Shown: positions 52,668 to 63,821, counted from the first letter of the stretch. The stretch is 64,000 nt of DNA from Serripes groenlandicus (GCA_031761405.1 JASEVX010000099.1:248001-312000), one strand, 5' to 3'. Notes: generated from the sequence alone by a model not told the origin. Made by a program: numbers and translations.

Positions 52668-52897
52668 TTAACCCTTTCCCTCATATGACAATTCTGCAGC
52701 AGACGACTTTGAACGTATTTTGTCAAAACATAGAAAATCTCCAAAATTGAATGGATAACCTATGACAAAAAGTGGAAAACATTGTGGCAAAAGGAGAAAT
52801 TGCACGTTTTGTGCAATTTCGTCTTTTGTCACTATGTTTTCAAAAAGCCGTCTGCTGCAGAGGCGTCAGAAAGCGTCTATATGAGGGAAAGGGTTAA
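52668..52897 (-). mobile_element. MITE family B, near-consensus 230 bp
   Basis: TTAACCCTTTCCCTCATATG to ATATGAGGGAAAGGGTTAA. Both TTAA intact, core GAAATTGCACGTTTTGTGCA perfect. The best copy in the window for defining the family. Confidence 0.9.
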
Positions 52898-53103
52898 ATA
52901 TATGTAAACCCTTATCACAGCTGGTATCTTCACCATTGGTTTGTATTAACAATTCTGAAGTTGATTTCTGAAACATGAACAGATAGCAAACTAGATCTAG
53001 AATAGATAGTAGACACGTGCAGTATAATCTTTATCTGCTTTGTTTCTAAATACTGTTTAAAGGCATGTGTTTATAATCAGCAAATGTTGTTTAAGTCGAA
53101 TGC

Positions 53104-53390
53104 TGATTGATTGATTTGGGTTTAACGCCGTTTTCAACAATTGTTCAGTCATATCACGACGGCCAGTTCACCTACTCATGTGTGTCCTGGCTTTCTCCGA
53201 TTAATTCCTTCACAAGTAACTTTCAAAGCAACTGGCTGCTATTCCACATAGACTGTTAGCCCATTGGCTGAAGACGAATGACGCTAGTCATACCGAATTT
53301 TATTAAACGTAAGAAAGAATGTTGGCCGAGCTGGGGTTTGACCTCACACATCCTGGATTCAAAGCTGGCGTCGCTACCGACTGAGGCTCT
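53104..53390 (-). mobile_element. SINE family E, full length
   Basis: Tail complement GATTTGGGTTTAACGCCGTT, body TAGCCCATTGGCTGAAGACG, head GGTTTGACCTCACACATCCT and GTCGCTACCGACTGAGG. The B-box has decayed. Confidence 0.82.
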
Positions 53391-53638
53391 GTATAACACA
53401 GTACCAGGGTAATGATGAAAATGTTTTGCCTCTATATCTACAATTGAGCATTGAGAGGTTACACTGAATGTAACATATAAAACAGGCCATAATCGGGTCA
53501 GTATTGTTGAGTCATACATCATCACGTAACTAGGGTGTAGTTCCATCTCCCTGGCGGTATTGCATCAAGATGTATGGACGTACAACTGTAAATATTGGCG
53601 ACAGCATGTATTTGTTATATGCCAAACAAATATATTGA
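53391..53638. other. No recognised feature
   Basis: Unique DNA ending in the flanking duplication ATATATTGA of element D. Confidence 0.35.
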
Positions 53639-53890
53639 ATATCGAGGGCTTGGCGTGAAACGATTGTAACTTAAATTGATATTTTTTTTACCAAGTTTAA
53701 TCACCTCGCCATAAAGTCTTATAAGCGTTAAATCATTTTACTTGGTAAACAATGAAAATTTAGGTGCCATTGCTCGTTCTGAGCAATGGCACCTAAATTT
53801 GCATTGTTTACAAAGGGGTCGAAATTGCGCCTAAACCAGGGTTTTCAAAATAGGTTTTTAGTTACAACCGTTTCACGCCAAGCTATCGAT
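53639..53890. mobile_element. MITE family D, single copy with perfect central hairpin
   Basis: Inverted ends GCTTGGCGTGAAACGATTGT and ACAACCGTTTCACGCCAAGC. The centre (53757-53799) is a perfect 19-bp stem AATTTAGGTGCCATTGCTC with loop GTTCT. ATATATTGA flanks both sides (53630-53638 and 53891-53899), a likely 9-bp target duplication. No coding. Confidence 0.8.
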
Positions 53891-53959
53891 ATATATTGAT
53901 ATAACAAGAGCCGAGCTTGGCGAATTTGGGGTCTTTTTGCATCAGTGTGAAGGCATAGC

Positions 53960-54055
53960 TTAAAGCGACTGAACTCCAGATACCCAACTGTCGAAAAAAA
54001 AATCAAATTTTAAGAAAAAAAGTGTTATTTTTGTATTTGGGGCATTAAAGATTTT
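53960..54055 (+). mobile_element. Family J, one end only
   Basis: TTAAAGCGACTGAACTCCAG, ATACCCAACTGTCGAAAAAA and TTTGGGGCATTAAA match the complement of the right end of the copy at 18756-19141. Confidence 0.68.
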
Positions 54056-54129
54056 AGAGCTTCTTGCATCTCTGTAATGGGATCACAACAAGGGGGTATG
54101 ATAGTAACACTCATTGGACTATAACTCTT

Positions 54130-54370
54130 ATTATTATACTAAGTTATATTGGTCACAGGGTCTATACAGCTGACCAACGGACAGTGAATGTCCCAGTTAG
54201 ACCATCGGATTAAGCTGAGACTTCAATGTACGCAGATGTACAATTCTTATTTTTTTGTCACAACTTATATTGGTCACAAGGGTCTATACAGTTTACCAAC
54301 GGATAGTGAATGTTCCAGTTAAACCATCTGGATGATCTGAGTCTTCACTGTACGCATATGTAACAAGACA
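54130..54370. repeat. ~122-bp direct duplication
   Basis: TTATATTGGTCACARGGGTC, ACCAACGGAYAGTGAATGT and CTTCAMTGTACGCA recur at about 54144 and 54264. Confidence 0.75.
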
Positions 54371-54474
54371 TACAATCGACAGACCCGGATTACTTCTGGG
54401 GTTACATTGCACGATGACGGACAGTGAAGTCGCACAGGATCAAATGAGTATTCGTTGTTCGCGTATGTACATAT

Positions 54475-54713
54475 GAGCCATTCCGGTAAGAAAACCAACA
54501 TTACGGACTCTGCGTAAATGATCGACCCGGATCAGCCTAAGCATGCCGCGCAGGCTAACCCGGACAGACATATTTCACCTTCTGTGGATTTTCTGTTTCA
54601 GGAATCATTACTCTATACCTCTATTCCCCTGAGACGGAATGTGTCGGCCCGGGTTAGCCTGCGGTAATACATTACGTGGAGTCCATAATGTTGGTTTTCT
54701 CGCGGGACGGTTC
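54475..54713 (+). mobile_element. MITE family A with ATAT duplication
   Basis: GAGCCATTCCGGTAAGAAAA to TTCTCGCGGGACGGTTC. ATAT at 54471-54474 and 54714-54717. A deletion in the right arm joins GGCCCGGGTTAGCCTGCG to GTAATACATTACG. Confidence 0.85.
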
Positions 54714-55316
54714 ATATGTAAGTTGTGGCATATGGATGTGTGGTGTAAACCGATATCAAACTGCATACAGTCATATGTTTTGATATTGATATTCATTATT
54801 AAATTTATTTCATTGTATATACTTGAGTACCATATCGATGAAAATTGCGGGATAGTGAAATTATCAAATACTGCATTACATGGAAATAAAGAAAGCAAAT
54901 ATACATACGAATACATCTGAATCTGATCATTATCTTTAAGCTCAATCTCTTTTGTTAAAGTCATTATATATATTCTCTGAACAATTAGTTAATGTTCATA
55001 ATTTTATTCTTGATTCTCGTCAAGTGATAAGATTGTGTTAATGGTACATAATTGTTTGTTATTTACTAAAGGCAAAGTTGCCTTAATGTAATAACGTATA
55101 TTGTATTGTAATGATACACACAAAAGCTAAACATTGTGTAAGAAGACTTCTTTTCGCCTGACGTGGTTATATTATATATTATATTGGGAGAATAAGTTAT
55201 TGATAGAAGATCATTATAAGCGATAGCATTTTTTATAAGACCATATATCTAACGTCATCTATAAACATAGGACGCAATCGCTATAAATGAATCACTGTCA
55301 ATTTACATACCCCGGA
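54714..55316. other. No recognised feature
   Basis: The opposing frames of 93 and 118 aa begin in the MITE and run into A/T-rich DNA; neither is supported. Confidence 0.4.
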
Positions 55317-55540
55317 CCGCCTCGGGTTTCTAGAGATATAGCCCTCGCTTCTGGTGCGGTAGGTCGCGGGTTCGATGCCCGGTCGGGTCATACCAAAGAC
55401 TTGAATAATGGTAGTAATGGCAGCACAACTCGGCGCGAAGGGTTGCGAGATTAGCATTACGATTGACTGGTTGGTGTCAGGGTAAATGGACCAGTAGTAC
55501 TGGTAACTTACCCGGTAGAAACGCCGTGATATAACTGAAT
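55317..55540 (+). mobile_element. SINE family G, tail cut by a C MITE
   Basis: B-box region GGTCGCGGGTTCGATGCCCG, body GGACCAGTAGTACTGGTAAC, tail start ACGCCGTGATATAACTGAAT. A family C element begins directly after. Confidence 0.82.
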
Positions 55541-55542
55541 AA

Positions 55543-55752
55543 TTATTTCAGGGCCGAACTTTTTATAGTAGATTCCTTCCTGTTCAAAGTCAGGCGACTC
55601 AACTTTTCATGTTATTAAAACTTTAAAATATTTTGATAACTAAAAGGTAAACAATGCGGATATCAGGTGAGGCAGCTCGTTACGGCCTGACTCACTTGAA
55701 TCTGTAGTGTTTGCGACAACCTCAATCATGTCATTGGTGCTAAACAAGTTAA
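55543..55752 (+). mobile_element. MITE family C, inserted at a SINE G tail
   Basis: TTATTTCAGGGCCGAACTTT to GTGCTAAACAAGTTAA. Central palindrome GAGGCAGCTCGTTACGGCCT (decayed). Arms GTAAACAATGCGGATATCAG and GAATCTGTAGTGTTTGCGA. Confidence 0.78.
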
Positions 55753-56506
55753 TTATATAACGCCACTTCTCTTGCATCACAGAACAAGGATGCCATCGTC
55801 ATGAATGAATCATTGTCAATTTCTAACCTATTTCTATACCCCGATTAATTTGATTGGTTAAATGTTGTTTACAAAACACACGCGAGTCATCGTGTAACCA
55901 ATCAACAACTACATTGATTGTACTCATTGCGGATATAAATTACAACCGTACTACAAGTATTGGTAAAAAAAAAGAGTAATTCACGGTAATTGTGTAATAA
56001 AGTCGCGTCAAGCGAATTTCGGTCGTGTTGTCTGTGCGGACAGTAAATGCTCAGGCGAGCATGTGCATCCACACAGTCTCACCCGAGCCTTCACTGTTCG
56101 TTAATGTAATAAACTCATAAATACAATTTTAAAAAATCAATCCGAATAGCTCCACTAGTGATATGACAATGTAACTTTGAAGGACGCCAAACCAGCACGT
56201 GGAAGACTTTTTTCATCCGACAAACGTTATCGGCACATAACAAATAACAAAATAAAAATAGCCCTTCACTAACAATCGATGCATATCAAATATTATTATA
56301 GACATTTCTTAGATGCAAACGGTCTCGGATACAACACTATTTAATCTACAATGTGATCTTTACCTCATTAAAATATATAAAGATTTAAATTGTCTTTTTT
56401 AAAGATGTATACACTGTATGTTACTTCAAGACTTTTAACTGAGGATCGAAATTTCACTTAGATCCCTTATCATCAGACTTGGTTCATTTTTCCACGTTTT
56501 GAATAC
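55753..56506. repeat. Unique DNA with K unit and a flank duplication
   Basis: 55788-55852 (GAATGAATCATTGTCAATTT, CTATACCCCGATT) is a diverged copy of the 5' flank of the SINE G at 55268-55318. A K-like unit is at 56030-56100 (GCGGACAGTAAATGCTCAGG, GAGCCTTCACTGTTCG). Confidence 0.5.
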
Positions 56507-56740
56507 TTAACCCTTTCCCTCATATAAACGCTTTCTGACGCCTCTTCAGCAGACAGCTTTTTGAAAATATAGTGACAAAAGAAGAAATTGCTCAAAACGA
56601 GCAATTTCTCCTTTTGACACAATGTTTTCCACTTTTAGTGATAGGTTATCCATTAAATTATAGAGATTTTCTATTTTTTTGATAAAATATGTTCAAAGTC
56701 GTCTGCTGCAGAATTGTCGTATGAGGTAAAGGGTTAACCC
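56507..56740 (+). mobile_element. MITE family B, first of a head-to-head pair
   Basis: TTAACCCTTTCCCTCATATA to ATGAGGTAAAGGGTTAA. Core GAAATTGCTCAAAACGAGCA. Shares its right TTAA (56737-56740) with the next copy. Confidence 0.86.
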
Positions 56741-56902
56741 ACCTGCAGCAGACGACCCCGGAAAATCTCTATAAAAAAACTACTGCAAAAAGTTGAAAAC
56801 ATTGTGGCAATTGGAGAAATTGCTTGTTGAGAGCAATTTCTCCCTTTGCCACAATATTTTCAAAAGTCGTCTGCTGCACTTCTATATTTGGGAAAGGGTT
56901 AA
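56737..56902 (-). mobile_element. MITE family B, abutting copy sharing a TTAA
   Basis: TTAACCCACCTGCAGCAGAC (most of the left arm deleted), core GAAATTGCTTGTTGAGAGCA, right end TTTGGGAAAGGGTTAA. Opposite orientation to its neighbour. Confidence 0.82.
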
Positions 56903-57439
56903 CCATTTTTTTTACGTTAGTTCAAGACCCTTTCCAATCCAAGACTTCTGGTGAATACATTTTCCCTATATGTTTCAGGAGACATCTTTTCTTCATGTAT
57001 ATGGATTGAAGAGTCAACCGTGTCTTCTGTATTAGGGAAAGCGTTTGTAAAACATCAATCATTATTACAGAGTCAGCGAAATTCTTTCAAATTCCACCTA
57101 TTATGACATTTCACATAAAATCTCTCTAAAATATGTTTCGCTTTAGGCATTACTACTTATGTGAAGACTTCGTTGCGAATTCCTCACTGTCTGATTAAGG
57201 TCTACACAAAGTCTTATTGACCAGAATGAGTATAGGTAGCGCTTCAAGGTTGTCTGGATATTATTGTTATTGTAGCGTGTCACAAATAGATTACATCTGA
57301 TCCAGGGTATATCTGTGGGTGTATGACGTTGAACGTCTATTTATAGACATTTTGTGAATGACAGGTATTTTATTTTACTACAGTATAAGGTGCTTTACAG
57401 CTATCAATATATGTAATGACGTATTATAACATTTTTATC
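56903..57439. other. No recognised feature
   Basis: Unique A/T-rich DNA. Confidence 0.4.
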
Positions 57440-57925
57440 TCAACAATTTGCGATTGCCTTTCAGCAGATTTTACCGCATTAACGTAAACGCACTTTTAAA
57501 ACCTTCCCACTTTTACAAGTGTACAACAAATCTTAAACAGACGAAATAGGAAACATGTCGTCAAGAAAGTGGCATGTGTTTTGATTTAAATGGTTCTTAC
57601 TTTTTTATGCCCGTTATAAACATGTATTGCGAATGCCTTTCAGGGGATTTAAACTTATTAACTCACATAATGCATTTGCAAACATTGCCTTCACACACAA
57701 GTATACAACACATTTGAATCAGACGACTTTAGAAACATTAAGGCAACAGAAGTGACAAACATCTCTTGAACAGATGGTATAACTTTTGAATAGAGTTGAA
57801 AATATTGTTGCAAAACAAGAAAATATTCATACTGACTTGGGTAATTTCTCCTTTGTCACTATATTTTCGAAAGACGTCTCTCGCATATGCCTTAAAGTGC
57901 GTCTGCAAGTGCTAAAATGTGATAT
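57440..57925 (-). mobile_element. Old family B copy with a duplicated left end and flank
   Basis: TTGCGATTGCCTTTCAGCAG to CAACAAATCTTAAACAGACG (57448-57545) recurs as ATTGCGAATGCCTTTCAGGG to ACACATTTGAATCAGACGAC (57627-57726). A diverged B interior then follows (GAGTTGAAAATATTGTTGCA, AAAGACGTCTCTCGCATATG). Confidence 0.55.
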
Positions 57926-58010
57926 AACCCCTATAATGCGGTGATTTACTTACTAGTTTGAGTTTGCTTGTTTGAATTGTGTTTTAAACCGTTGGCAATC
58001 AGTACTTCAG

Positions 58011-58285
58011 TTTTTTCCCGGCATGCCCAGGGTCATATACAAGTTCTAACTGTAGTTTTATCCCGGCATGCCCTGGGTCATATACAAGTTCTAACTGTAG
58101 TTTTATCCCGGCATGCCCTGGGTCATTTACAAGTACTAACTGTAGTTTTATCCCGGCATTCCCTTGGTAATATACAAGTACTAACTGTAGGTTTATCCCG
58201 GCATTCCCTCGGCAATATACAAGTACTAACTGTAGTTTTATCCCGGCATCCCTGGGTAATATACAAGTACTAAATGTAGTTTGTA
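58011..58285. repeat. 45-bp tandem array, about 6 units
   Basis: GGCATGCCCTGGGTCATATA, CAAGTTCTAACTGTAGTTTT, ATCCC: 45 bp, a multiple of 3. It therefore creates a 101-aa frame with a 15-residue repeat (SRHALGHIQVLTVVL). There is no evidence that it is translated. Confidence 0.9.
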
Positions 58286-58708
58286 GCCTGATTAATCAGT
58301 CGTACTGATATCTCAGAAACCCAGATCTTCGTGACTACCAAGGAGTGTGTATGACATGATAGGGGATTGAACTCTGGTCCCCGCTCCCCACTTCAACTGT
58401 GATAACTGACGGTTATGAGGCTCTCTCCACTTATACCTGTTGTCGGCATTTATCAGAGTCTTGCCCCACGAGAGATCATCTTCCGTCACCAGAGGCGCAA
58501 AAGGAGAAATAGTTTGCGTTGAACAATTTCCCTTGTAGGTGTCCAAAGTTGATCCCCTCGGTTATGTAAGGACTAGAGAATCCGCTTGGATCTCGGTCAA
58601 GGTTATATCTCTGACCTTGAAACAAGTAGAAGAGGTAACTTAGAGCCTTCCTACCTTAGCCATTAGATTGCTTGGATAGGGTTAGGATTGGTAAACGGGT
58701 GTCAGAAT
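58286..58708. other. No recognised feature
   Basis: Unique DNA between the two arrays. A 77-aa minus frame (58313-58546) is unsupported. Confidence 0.4.
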
Positions 58709-58934
58709 AAACTAACCAGCTGTAATGGTAACTAACCAGCTGTAACGGTAACTAACCAGCTGTAATGGTAACTAACCAGCTGTAACGGTAACTAACCAGC
58801 TATAATGGTAACTAACCAGCTGTAACGGTAACTAACCAGCTGTAATGGTAACTAACCAGCTGTAATGGTAACTAACCAGCTGTAACGGTAACTAACCAGC
58901 TGTAACGGTAACTAACCAGCTGTAATGGTAACTT
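58709..58934. repeat. 20-bp tandem array, about 11 units
   Basis: AACTAACCAGCTGTAAYGGT with T/C variants in near-alternation. Contains the CAGCTG palindrome in every unit but one. Confidence 0.92.
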
Positions 58935-59209
58935 ACCTAGGAGAGACAACTACAAGTATTATTCTGCATTTCTGTGATTGGAATTGTTTACAAAAATGAA
59001 TTTGCATTGTCCATCATTTGGATCAGTTTTTTAAAAAAATCTTTTGATCTTTTGAATAAAAGTTCAATACAGACACTTCAAAGAGTGAGTGTTTATTTGA
59101 ATTGTATTAATGACGCATTTCATTTCAGTGATTAGAGTTAAATTGTCGAGTAAATCAATTATTCGACCAATACGTTAATATATTTATTTTATCTTTCGAT
59201 TGCTGGTAT
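58935..59209. other. No recognised feature
   Basis: Unique DNA. Confidence 0.35.
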
Positions 59210-59612
59210 TTAACCCTTTCCCACATTCAACATATTTGCAGCAGGCGACTATGAAAACATCTACATCAAATATAGTAAATATTTTTAAACGAAAGAAAAA
59301 ATATATAATAGCTTGAGCAAGTTCTCCATGTCACAACGTTGCTTAACCCTTTCCCACATATAGACGCTTTCTGACATCTCTGCAGCAGACGACTTTTGGA
59401 AATAGTGTTGCAAATGATCTTAATGAGCAATTTCTCCTTTTGCCACCATGTTTTCAACTTTATTTTATAATCGATCTTTGGTTTATAGAGTTTTTCCAAA
59501 TTGTATGTTGATGATTTTGAAGTCGTCTGCTGCAAATTTATTGTATGTGGGAAAGGGTTAATGTCGTCTGATACAGAGGGGCCAAAATGCTTCCCTGTGT
59601 TGGAAAGGCTAA
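59210..59612 (-). mobile_element. MITE family B, interrupted by a second B copy
   Basis: TTTAACCCTTTCCCACATTC with GCAGCAGGCGACTATGAAAA forms the left part (to 59342). GTCGTCTGATACAGAGGGGC with GTTGGAAAGGCTAAA forms the right part (59562-59612). The nested copy sits between them. Confidence 0.75.
59343..59561 (+). mobile_element. MITE family B, nested inside another B
   Basis: TTAACCCTTTCCCACATATA to GTGGGAAAGGGTTAA, with TTAA at 59343-59346 and 59558-59561. It has lost part of the core. Confidence 0.84.
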
Positions 59613-59866
59613 ATAACATTAAATCTGTGACACGAGTCCATGGCAATCCATGGAGTATTTTACGACTATAACACTCTTTCAGATAAAATATCAAACTGAA
59701 CGACGTGTAAGGGTACCAGTATCGAATCCACCAATCAACGTACAGCTCTTAGGTAAACACACGTGTTAGATGGTTCCCCATTCAATTAACGTTCGGAATA
59801 AGTGTTACATTAAGATCGTTCAGAAAAAAGATGTTATAACGAACATTTTTCTGGGGAAACTACAGT

Positions 59867-60095
59867 TTAACCCTTTCCTACATGAAGACGAATGTTTACG
59901 CAATAGCAGCAGACGACCTTTTGAAAACAGTGTGGCCAAAGGTGAAATTGCTCTTGATGAGCAATTACGCCTTTGGCCACAATATTTTCAACTTTATTTA
60001 ACAATTAAGTTATCTTTTATGGAGATGTTTCAGGTCTTTGTCACTATTCTTTCATAGTCGTCTGCTGCAGATTTATTGTATGTGGAAAAGGGTTA
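59867..60095 (+). mobile_element. MITE family B, full copy
   Basis: TTAACCCTTTCCTACATGAA to GTGGAAAAGGGTTAA. Extended hairpin GGCCAAAGGTGAAATTGCTC...GAGCAATTACGCCTTTGGCC. Confidence 0.86.
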
Positions 60096-60109
60096 ATGTA
60101 AACCTGATG

Positions 60110-60570
60110 GCACCCAGTCCTACGCTGTCATTTTCGTAGATAGACTTTAGAGGGACACCAAATATTGATAGTGATTTGGAATGTTTCGAATATTATCCTT
60201 CGTGTAAATGAGGAATTTTCTTAAATGTATTAAATGCTCACCCGCATCGAGCACATCAAAGACGCCCACAATGATATGTTTCAAATCTCTTTAAAATGCG
60301 GTGAATAGGATCTCTAATGTATATATAGATAGATACAACTAATTAATTATATTTATTCTGCCACCCGTTTATGATGCACGACTGCATACACGTCCGCTCT
60401 TCGCTGTCGTATACGTAGAAAAACCTAAAAAAACAACCTCCCTTTTTTGTAATGTTCGAATAAAGAATGCTCATATCCGGTATGAAGCACTCCAAAAATG
60501 TAAGTCATACGGACTGTCTCGAATATAATCCTTTGCGGACATGAGGAATTTTCTTATATTAAATACCAGC
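60110..60570. repeat. Diverged direct duplication, ~335 bp apart
   Basis: GTCATTTTCGTAGATAGAC and TTTCGAATATTATCCTTCGT...ATGAGGAATTTTCTTA (60128-60224) recur as GTCGTATACGTAGAAAAAC and TCTCGAATATAATCCTTTGC...ATGAGGAATTTTCTTA (60407-60556). Confidence 0.65.
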
Positions 60571-60601
60571 TTCTAACTAATGTCATCCGAATAGACTGAT
60601 T

Positions 60602-60847
60602 TATTGTTTGGTGTTGTACGCCATTTTCAACAATGTTTCAGTTATATCACGGCGTTTCCTGGGTAAGTTACCAGTACTACTGGTTCATTTGTCCTGACGC
60701 CAGTCAGTCGTAATGCTAAAACCGCAACCCTGAGCTTCAAGGAGGGCATCCATTACTAACTACCATTTTTAAAGTCTTTGGTATGACCCGGCGGAGGATC
60801 AAACCCACGACACGAAGCGGATGCTCTACCACACCACCGAAGCGGAT
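60602..60847 (-). mobile_element. SINE family G, full length
   Basis: Tail complement TTGTTTGGTGTTGTACGCCA, body CCAGTACTACTGGTTCATTT, head GAGGATCAAACCCACGACAC and GCGGATGCTCTACCACACCA. Confidence 0.83.
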
Positions 60848-60930
60848 ACAGACGCCCACGAAGACGATTAGCTGCCTTTTGTTATTTAAAATTTGGTTTA
60901 CATACACGGAACTCCATATTAGTAAACTTG

Positions 60931-61133
60931 TTACCGCCTTTCCCACAAATAGACGATTGGTGACGCCCCTGCAGCAGAAGACTTTTATACACATCCAGGC
61001 TAAAGGAAAAACTTCTCCTTTTGCCACAATGTTTTGAAAACATGTCTGTAACTACACGTTCATTTATAAAGATTTTCCATATTTTTGAGAAGATGTTTTA
61101 AAAGTCGAATTGTTGTTTGTAGGAAAGGGTAAA
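60931..61133 (+). mobile_element. MITE family B, diverged
   Basis: TTACCGCCTTTCCCACAAAT to GTAGGAAAGGGTAAA. The core is shortened to GCTAAAGGAAAAACTTCTCC. Confidence 0.7.
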
Positions 61134-61307
61134 TATAAAAGTGCACCGTGTAACAAGCTAAAGAAGAACCCTAATGCATGGGCATTTCCTGTCACACGTG
61201 TATACATGGTGCTCCCACCACATGCATCCGAATGGGATGACTTTGCTTGAATGGTATTTTACGCCGCTTTCAACAGTATTTCGGTTGTATCTCGATATGT
61301 CCTGGGT

Positions 61308-61925
<618 letters not shown>

Positions 61926-61940
61926 CGGTCGTAATGATAA

Positions 61941-62188
61941 GAGCCTTCCCAACAGTGTGGACTCTGCGTAAAGTATCGACCCGTATCTGCCTAAGCATGA
62001 TTCGCAGGCTAAACCCGGACAGACTGTTCGCCTCCTGTGGATTTTCTGTTTCAGGAATCATTATTCTATACCGCTATACCCCTGATACGGAATGTGTCGG
62101 CTCAAATTAGCCTGCGCGGACTTCGCATGCAGATCTGGTTCGATACATTACGCAGAGACCATAATGTTGGTTTTCTCAGGGAGCGGCT
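61941..62188 (+). mobile_element. MITE family A, inserted in SINE G
   Basis: GAGCCTTCCCAACAGTGTGG (part of the TIR deleted) to TTTCTCAGGGAGCGGCTC. Full interior. Confidence 0.83.
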
Positions 62189-62265
62189 CAATTATCCCCG
62201 CAACCAAGGAGGACAACTACTTTGTCTTTTGTATGACTTGTCCGAGGATCGAACCCCTAATTCCC

Positions 62266-62800
62266 GAACGAGTTATTTATCCAAAAGCCATTCAAATGTT
62301 TAAAACATTACGTGGAAATGCCCCTGATTACCTAAGGACATCAATTACTTTTACCTCTGCTATTCATGCAATACTCTTACGTTCATCCACTTCATTCCAG
62401 TTGTATACACCAAAACCTAACGTGGAAATATATCGAAATACATTTATATTTTCCGGTTCATCAGTTTGGAATTCCCTTCCTTCATATATTCAAAACTGAA
62501 TGTAGTGCAATTGTATTTCATGAAACTATACAAACCTTTTGGATCTGTGGGTGTTCTACGATACAGTAATAGACATATTAATTGTAAGTCCATATTTATA
62601 TATGCATGTATACTTTTAACATTGAGTTGTTTATATGTAACACTCGTGTGTTCATGTTTCGTTTAATTTTATTTATGTTTGAGGCCCTCATGGAAGATTG
62701 ACTTACATACATGTAATATGTCAAATGAGTGTCCTCTCTAGATAAAGGCTTTATTATTATTATCATTATTATTATTATTATTATCTCCCTTTCCCGAAGC
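62266..62800 (+). mobile_element. LINE 3' end with ATT-repeat tail
   Basis: The frame reads PKAIQMFKTLRGNAPDYL, YTPKPNVEIYRNTFIFSGSS and VWNSLPSYIQN. This is the C-terminal tail (nApdYL...p..n.e.yr.s....g...WNsLP) that follows the reverse transcriptase in many animal non-LTR elements of the L2/CR1 type. Translation stops at 62500, then comes a 3' UTR ending GATAAAGGCTTTATTATTAT plus an (ATT)n tail. It is 5'-truncated right at the SINE G head. No catalytic domain remains. Confidence 0.78.
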
Positions 62801-62857
62801 GGACTCTTTAACCACGGCACCACGGAGACGGTCGTATTATGTTGACCGTTGTCATGG

Positions 62858-62915
62858 CGCAGACGACTTTTGTATCAGACGACTTTTCGAAATCATTGAA
62901 AACCGGCAGTTTCAT
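62858..62915. mobile_element. Family B scrap
   Basis: CAGACGACTTTTGTATCAGA and CGACTTTTCGAAATCATTGA: two fragments of the same arm. Confidence 0.4.
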
Positions 62916-63454
62916 AAAATACTTAATCCATTCAAAATGATGTTGCTTTAAATTTATCATAACCTCTTGTCCATTTATCTTTAGTTGTAGTCCTATATGT
63001 CACTTTTCATGATCAGTTTAACTCTTAATCATCTCATTCACTTAAAACACAGACCCTGCCAGGTTAAATATCCTGCATAATACTTTAATCTTCAAATACC
63101 GATATCTGCATTACTAACTACAGATTAAATTTGTCTAAAGTTTGTGGATTTAAATGAAGTTTTTTTTTTTATTTCTTCATGTGCAACGAAATATTGCGGC
63201 TTCCTTTTAATGCTAAGCGTCAAACATTCGTACTGTTGTTATTATTATTATTATCTCCCATTCCCGTCGTAATGTAAATCAGTGTCAAATTGTAATGCAT
63301 ATTTTATAAATAAATATGAAATATATTTTGGTTATAATATTCATGACTTCCTGAAATGAGTAGTGTGTATTTGAAAATACATACGTCATCAACCGAGAAA
63401 GCTCCAAGGCCGTATATATGAGCCCGCCCACGGGCAATGATACAAGTTGGCTTT
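62916..63454. other. No gene; ATT microsatellite
   Basis: (ATT)n at 63236-63254 followed by TCTCCCATTCCCG, which echoes the (ATT)n-TCTCCCTTTCCCG sequence at 62785-62797. Confidence 0.45.
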
Positions 63455-63522
63455 TGTGAACAGTGCAGATCCAGATCAGCCTGTTTATCCATACAGTCTG
63501 GTTAATATCTGCATTGTTCACA
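63455..63522. repeat. Palindromic repeat K
   Basis: TTGTGAACAGTGCAGATCCA and AATATCTGCATTGTTCACAT are inverted ends of a ~68-bp unit. Interior GATCAGCCTGTTTATCCATA. Confidence 0.75.
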
Positions 63523-63527
63523 TAATT

Positions 63528-63770
63528 GAGCCGTCTCACGAGAAAACAAACATTATTGCATCTGCGTATTGTATCGACCTAGATCAGCCGACGCAGTCCG
63601 CGCAAACTGATCCGGGCCGATACATTCAATCTCAGGGGGGTAGAGGTATAGAGTAAAGATTCCTCAAACAGAAAATCCACAGGAGGCGAAATGTGTCTGT
63701 CCGGGTTTGCATTCCCGGCATGCTTAGGCTGATCCGGGTCCACAATGTTGGTTTTCTCGCGAGACGTCTC
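63528..63770 (-). mobile_element. MITE family A with AATT duplication
   Basis: GAGCCGTCTCACGAGAAAAC to CTCGCGAGACGTCTC. AATT at 63524-63527 and 63771-63774. Confidence 0.86.
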
Positions 63771-63821
63771 AATTATTACTTTCTCACGTCGGGAGCATCC
63801 GTCAACTACTGTAGATACTGT

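Noticed and set aside
54608..54964. 118-aa minus frame
   Set aside because: Begins in A/T-rich DNA and ends in a family A MITE; no similarity or motif.
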